In this document: piece by piece, positions 19,799 to 21,188 of the stretch
Numbering within the stretch: the first letter of the stretch is position 1
Layout of the letters: the number at the start of each line of letters is the position of its first letter
DNA from: Clostridia bacterium
Lineage (GTDB): Bacteria; Bacillota_A; Clostridia; Oscillospirales; CAG-272
Assembly (NCBI GenBank): GCA_017452945.1
Contig: JAFTLD010000060.1
Location: 1 to 21,188, forward strand
Length of the DNA stretch: 21,188 bases
Direction of reading: 5' to 3'
Notes under the pieces: generated by a model
Database searches by the model: none
What the model was told of the DNA's origin: nothing
What the model saw: only the letters and a program-made list of their open reading frames with translations
Position numbers and translations under genes: made by a program

Positions 19799-21188
19799 TT
19801 ACTTCAGAGCAGCCTGTGCAGCAGCCAATCTTGCGATCGGTACGCGGAAAGGCGAGCAGGAAACGTAGTCCAGGCCAAGGGTATGGCAGAACTCAACGGA
19901 TGTGGGGTCACCACCGTGCTCACCGCAGATACCGATGTGCAGCTTTGAGTTGTTAGCGCGGCCGTCAACGCAAGCCATCTTCATCAGCTTGCCAACGCCG
20001 GTCTGGTCCAGCTTAGCAAAGGGATCGTTCTCGAAGATCTTGGTGTCATAGTAAGCGGTCAGGAACTTGCCTGCGTCGTCACGGGAGAAACCAAAGGTCA
20101 TCTGAGTCAGGTCGTTGGTACCGAAGCAGAAGAAGTCAGCGTTCTGAGCGATCTCGTCAGCGGTCAGGCATGCACGAGGAATCTCGATCATGGTACCAAC
20201 CTCATACTTCAGGTCTACGCCTGCAGCAGCGATCTCAGCGTCAGCGGTAGCAACAACAACGTTCTTAACGAACTTGAGCTCCTTAACTTCGCCTACCAGA
20301 GGAATCATGATCTCAGGAACCATGTTCCATTCGGGATGAGCCTTCTGTACGTTGATAGCAGCACGGATAACTGCCTTGGTCTGCATCTTAGCGATTTCGG
20401 GATAAGTTACAGCCAGACGGCAGCCACGGTGACCCATCATGGGGTTGAACTCGTGCAGGCCCTGGATAATGGTCTTGATCTGTTCAACGGTCTTGCCCTG
20501 TGCATTTGCAAGCAGCGCGATCTCTTCCTCAGTGGTGGGAACGAACTCGTGCAGAGGGGGATCCAGGAAACGAATGCAAACGGGAGTGCCTTCAAGAGCC
20601 TCGTAGATCTTCTCGAAGTCGCCCTGCTGATAAGGCAGGATCTTCTCCAGAGCTACTTCGCGCTCTTCAGCGGTGTCAGAGCAGATCATCTCACGGAAAG
20701 CAGCAATTCTGTCTGCCTCGAAGAACATGTGCTCGGTACGGCACAGACCGATACCCTCAGCGCCCAGCTCGCGAGCCTTCTTAGCGTCTGCGGGAGTATC
20801 AGCGTTGGTTCTTACCTTCAGGGTGCGGAACTTGTCAGCCCAGCCCATGATGGTGCCGAAGTTACCGGAAATCTCAGCGTCAACGGTAGGAACGATACCG
20901 TCGTAGATGTTACCGGTGGAACCGTCGATAGAAATATAGTCGCCCTCAACGTAGGTCTTGCCTGCGAGAGTGAACTTCTTGTTTTCTTCATCCATAGCGA
21001 TCTCGCCACAGCCGGAAACGCAGCACTTACCCAGACCACGAGCAACACCTGCTGCGTGAGAGGTCATACCGCCGCGACCGGTCAGGAGACCCTGGGATGC
21101 CTTCATACCGGTGATATCCTCGGGGGAGGTCTCGAGTCTGACGAGAACTACCTTCTTGCCCTCTGCCTTCCAAGCCTCTGCATCCTCT
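19799..21188 (-). CDS. ppdK: Pyruvate, phosphate dikinase, C-terminal part (runs off the window)
   Basis: About 463 codons are present; the start lies beyond 21188, so the gene is partial at its 5' end. The frame is open to the window edge: EDAEAWKAEGKKVVLVRLET precedes the visible Met at 21106, which is not the real start. The phosphohistidine motif GGMTSHAAGVARG follows. The C-terminal PEP/pyruvate-binding barrel shows GICGEHGGDP and the catalytic Cys in YVSCSPFRVPIARLAAAQA. The enzyme interconverts pyruvate, ATP and phosphate with PEP, AMP and diphosphate, and is common in anaerobic Clostridia as a diphosphate-linked glycolytic step. A strong terminator follows the stop. Confidence 0.97.
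   Translation of the reverse strand, partial: EDAEAWKAEGKKVVLVRLETSPEDITGMKASQGLLTGRGGMTSHAAGVARGLGKCCVSGCGEIAMDEENKKFTLAGKTYVEGDYISIDGSTGNIYDGIVPTVDAEISGNFGTIMGWADKFRTLKVRTNADTPADAKKARELGAEGIGLCRTEHMFFEADRIAAFREMICSDTAEEREVALEKILPYQQGDFEKIYEALEGTPVCIRFLDPPLHEFVPTTEEEIALLANAQGKTVEQIKTIIQGLHEFNPMMGHRGCRLAVTYPEIAKMQTKAVIRAAINVQKAHPEWNMVPEIMIPLVGEVKELKFVKNVVVATADAEIAAAGVDLKYEVGTMIEIPRACLTADEIAQNADFFCFGTNDLTQMTFGFSRDDAGKFLTAYYDTKIFENDPFAKLDQTGVGKLMKMACVDGRANNSKLHIGICGEHGGDPTSVEFCHTLGLDYVSCSPFRVPIARLAAAQAALK

Overview
The window looks like chromosomal DNA of an anaerobic Gram-positive bacterium of the class Clostridia, probably an uncultured gut lineage near Oscillospirales or Christensenellales. 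This is inferred from several features together: split two-gene transketolase, ppdK, Ddh-type lysine synthesis under a lysine riboswitch, a zinc-type L33 gene leading secE-nusG-rplK-rplA, AGGAGG ribosome sites, sigma-A promoters and Clostridia-style intergenic repeats. No rRNA, tRNA, CRISPR array, transposase or phage gene was found.

Layout. (1) 1-1991, leftward: a dispersed repeat, then the two transketolase halves with their own promoter and terminator. (2) 2162-5602, rightward: a small CPWCG-motif protein, a 184-bp MITE-like palindromic element, then a tight cluster of RNHCP zinc protein, alpha/beta hydrolase, RuvX and a membrane-anchored protein of unknown function. (3) 5625-8554, rightward: a consensus promoter, a lysine riboswitch with a strong terminator, then dapA-dapB-ddh, which makes meso-diaminopimelate for lysine and peptidoglycan. 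(4) 8555-9331: a repeat-rich island holding a small XRE-type regulator enclosed by inverted repeats. (5) 9332-13027, leftward: an mglBAC-type galactose/glucose ABC importer. (6) 13255-15841, leftward: rpmG-secE-nusG-rplK-rplA. rpmG is only 53 codons long. SecE carries an unusual signal peptide and an acidic Thr/Glu-rich extension. (7) 16105-16216: a palindrome and two tandem 37-bp hairpins. (8) 16223-19567, leftward: a 1114-residue secreted glycerophosphodiesterase with two LamG-like domains. (9) 19799 to the end, leftward: the C-terminal part of pyruvate phosphate dikinase, whose start lies outside the window.

Most genes are ordinary housekeeping and central metabolism. The less ordinary signals are the SecE extension, the inverted-repeat-bounded XRE cassette with a perfect promoter pointing away from its gene, the large secreted GDPD protein with a second GDPD-like region lacking catalytic motifs, the tandem hairpins after it, and three leftward promoters that share spacer sequence. 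I see no clear multi-gene defence system or biosynthetic cluster. All family assignments come from motif recognition by eye; no searches were run.
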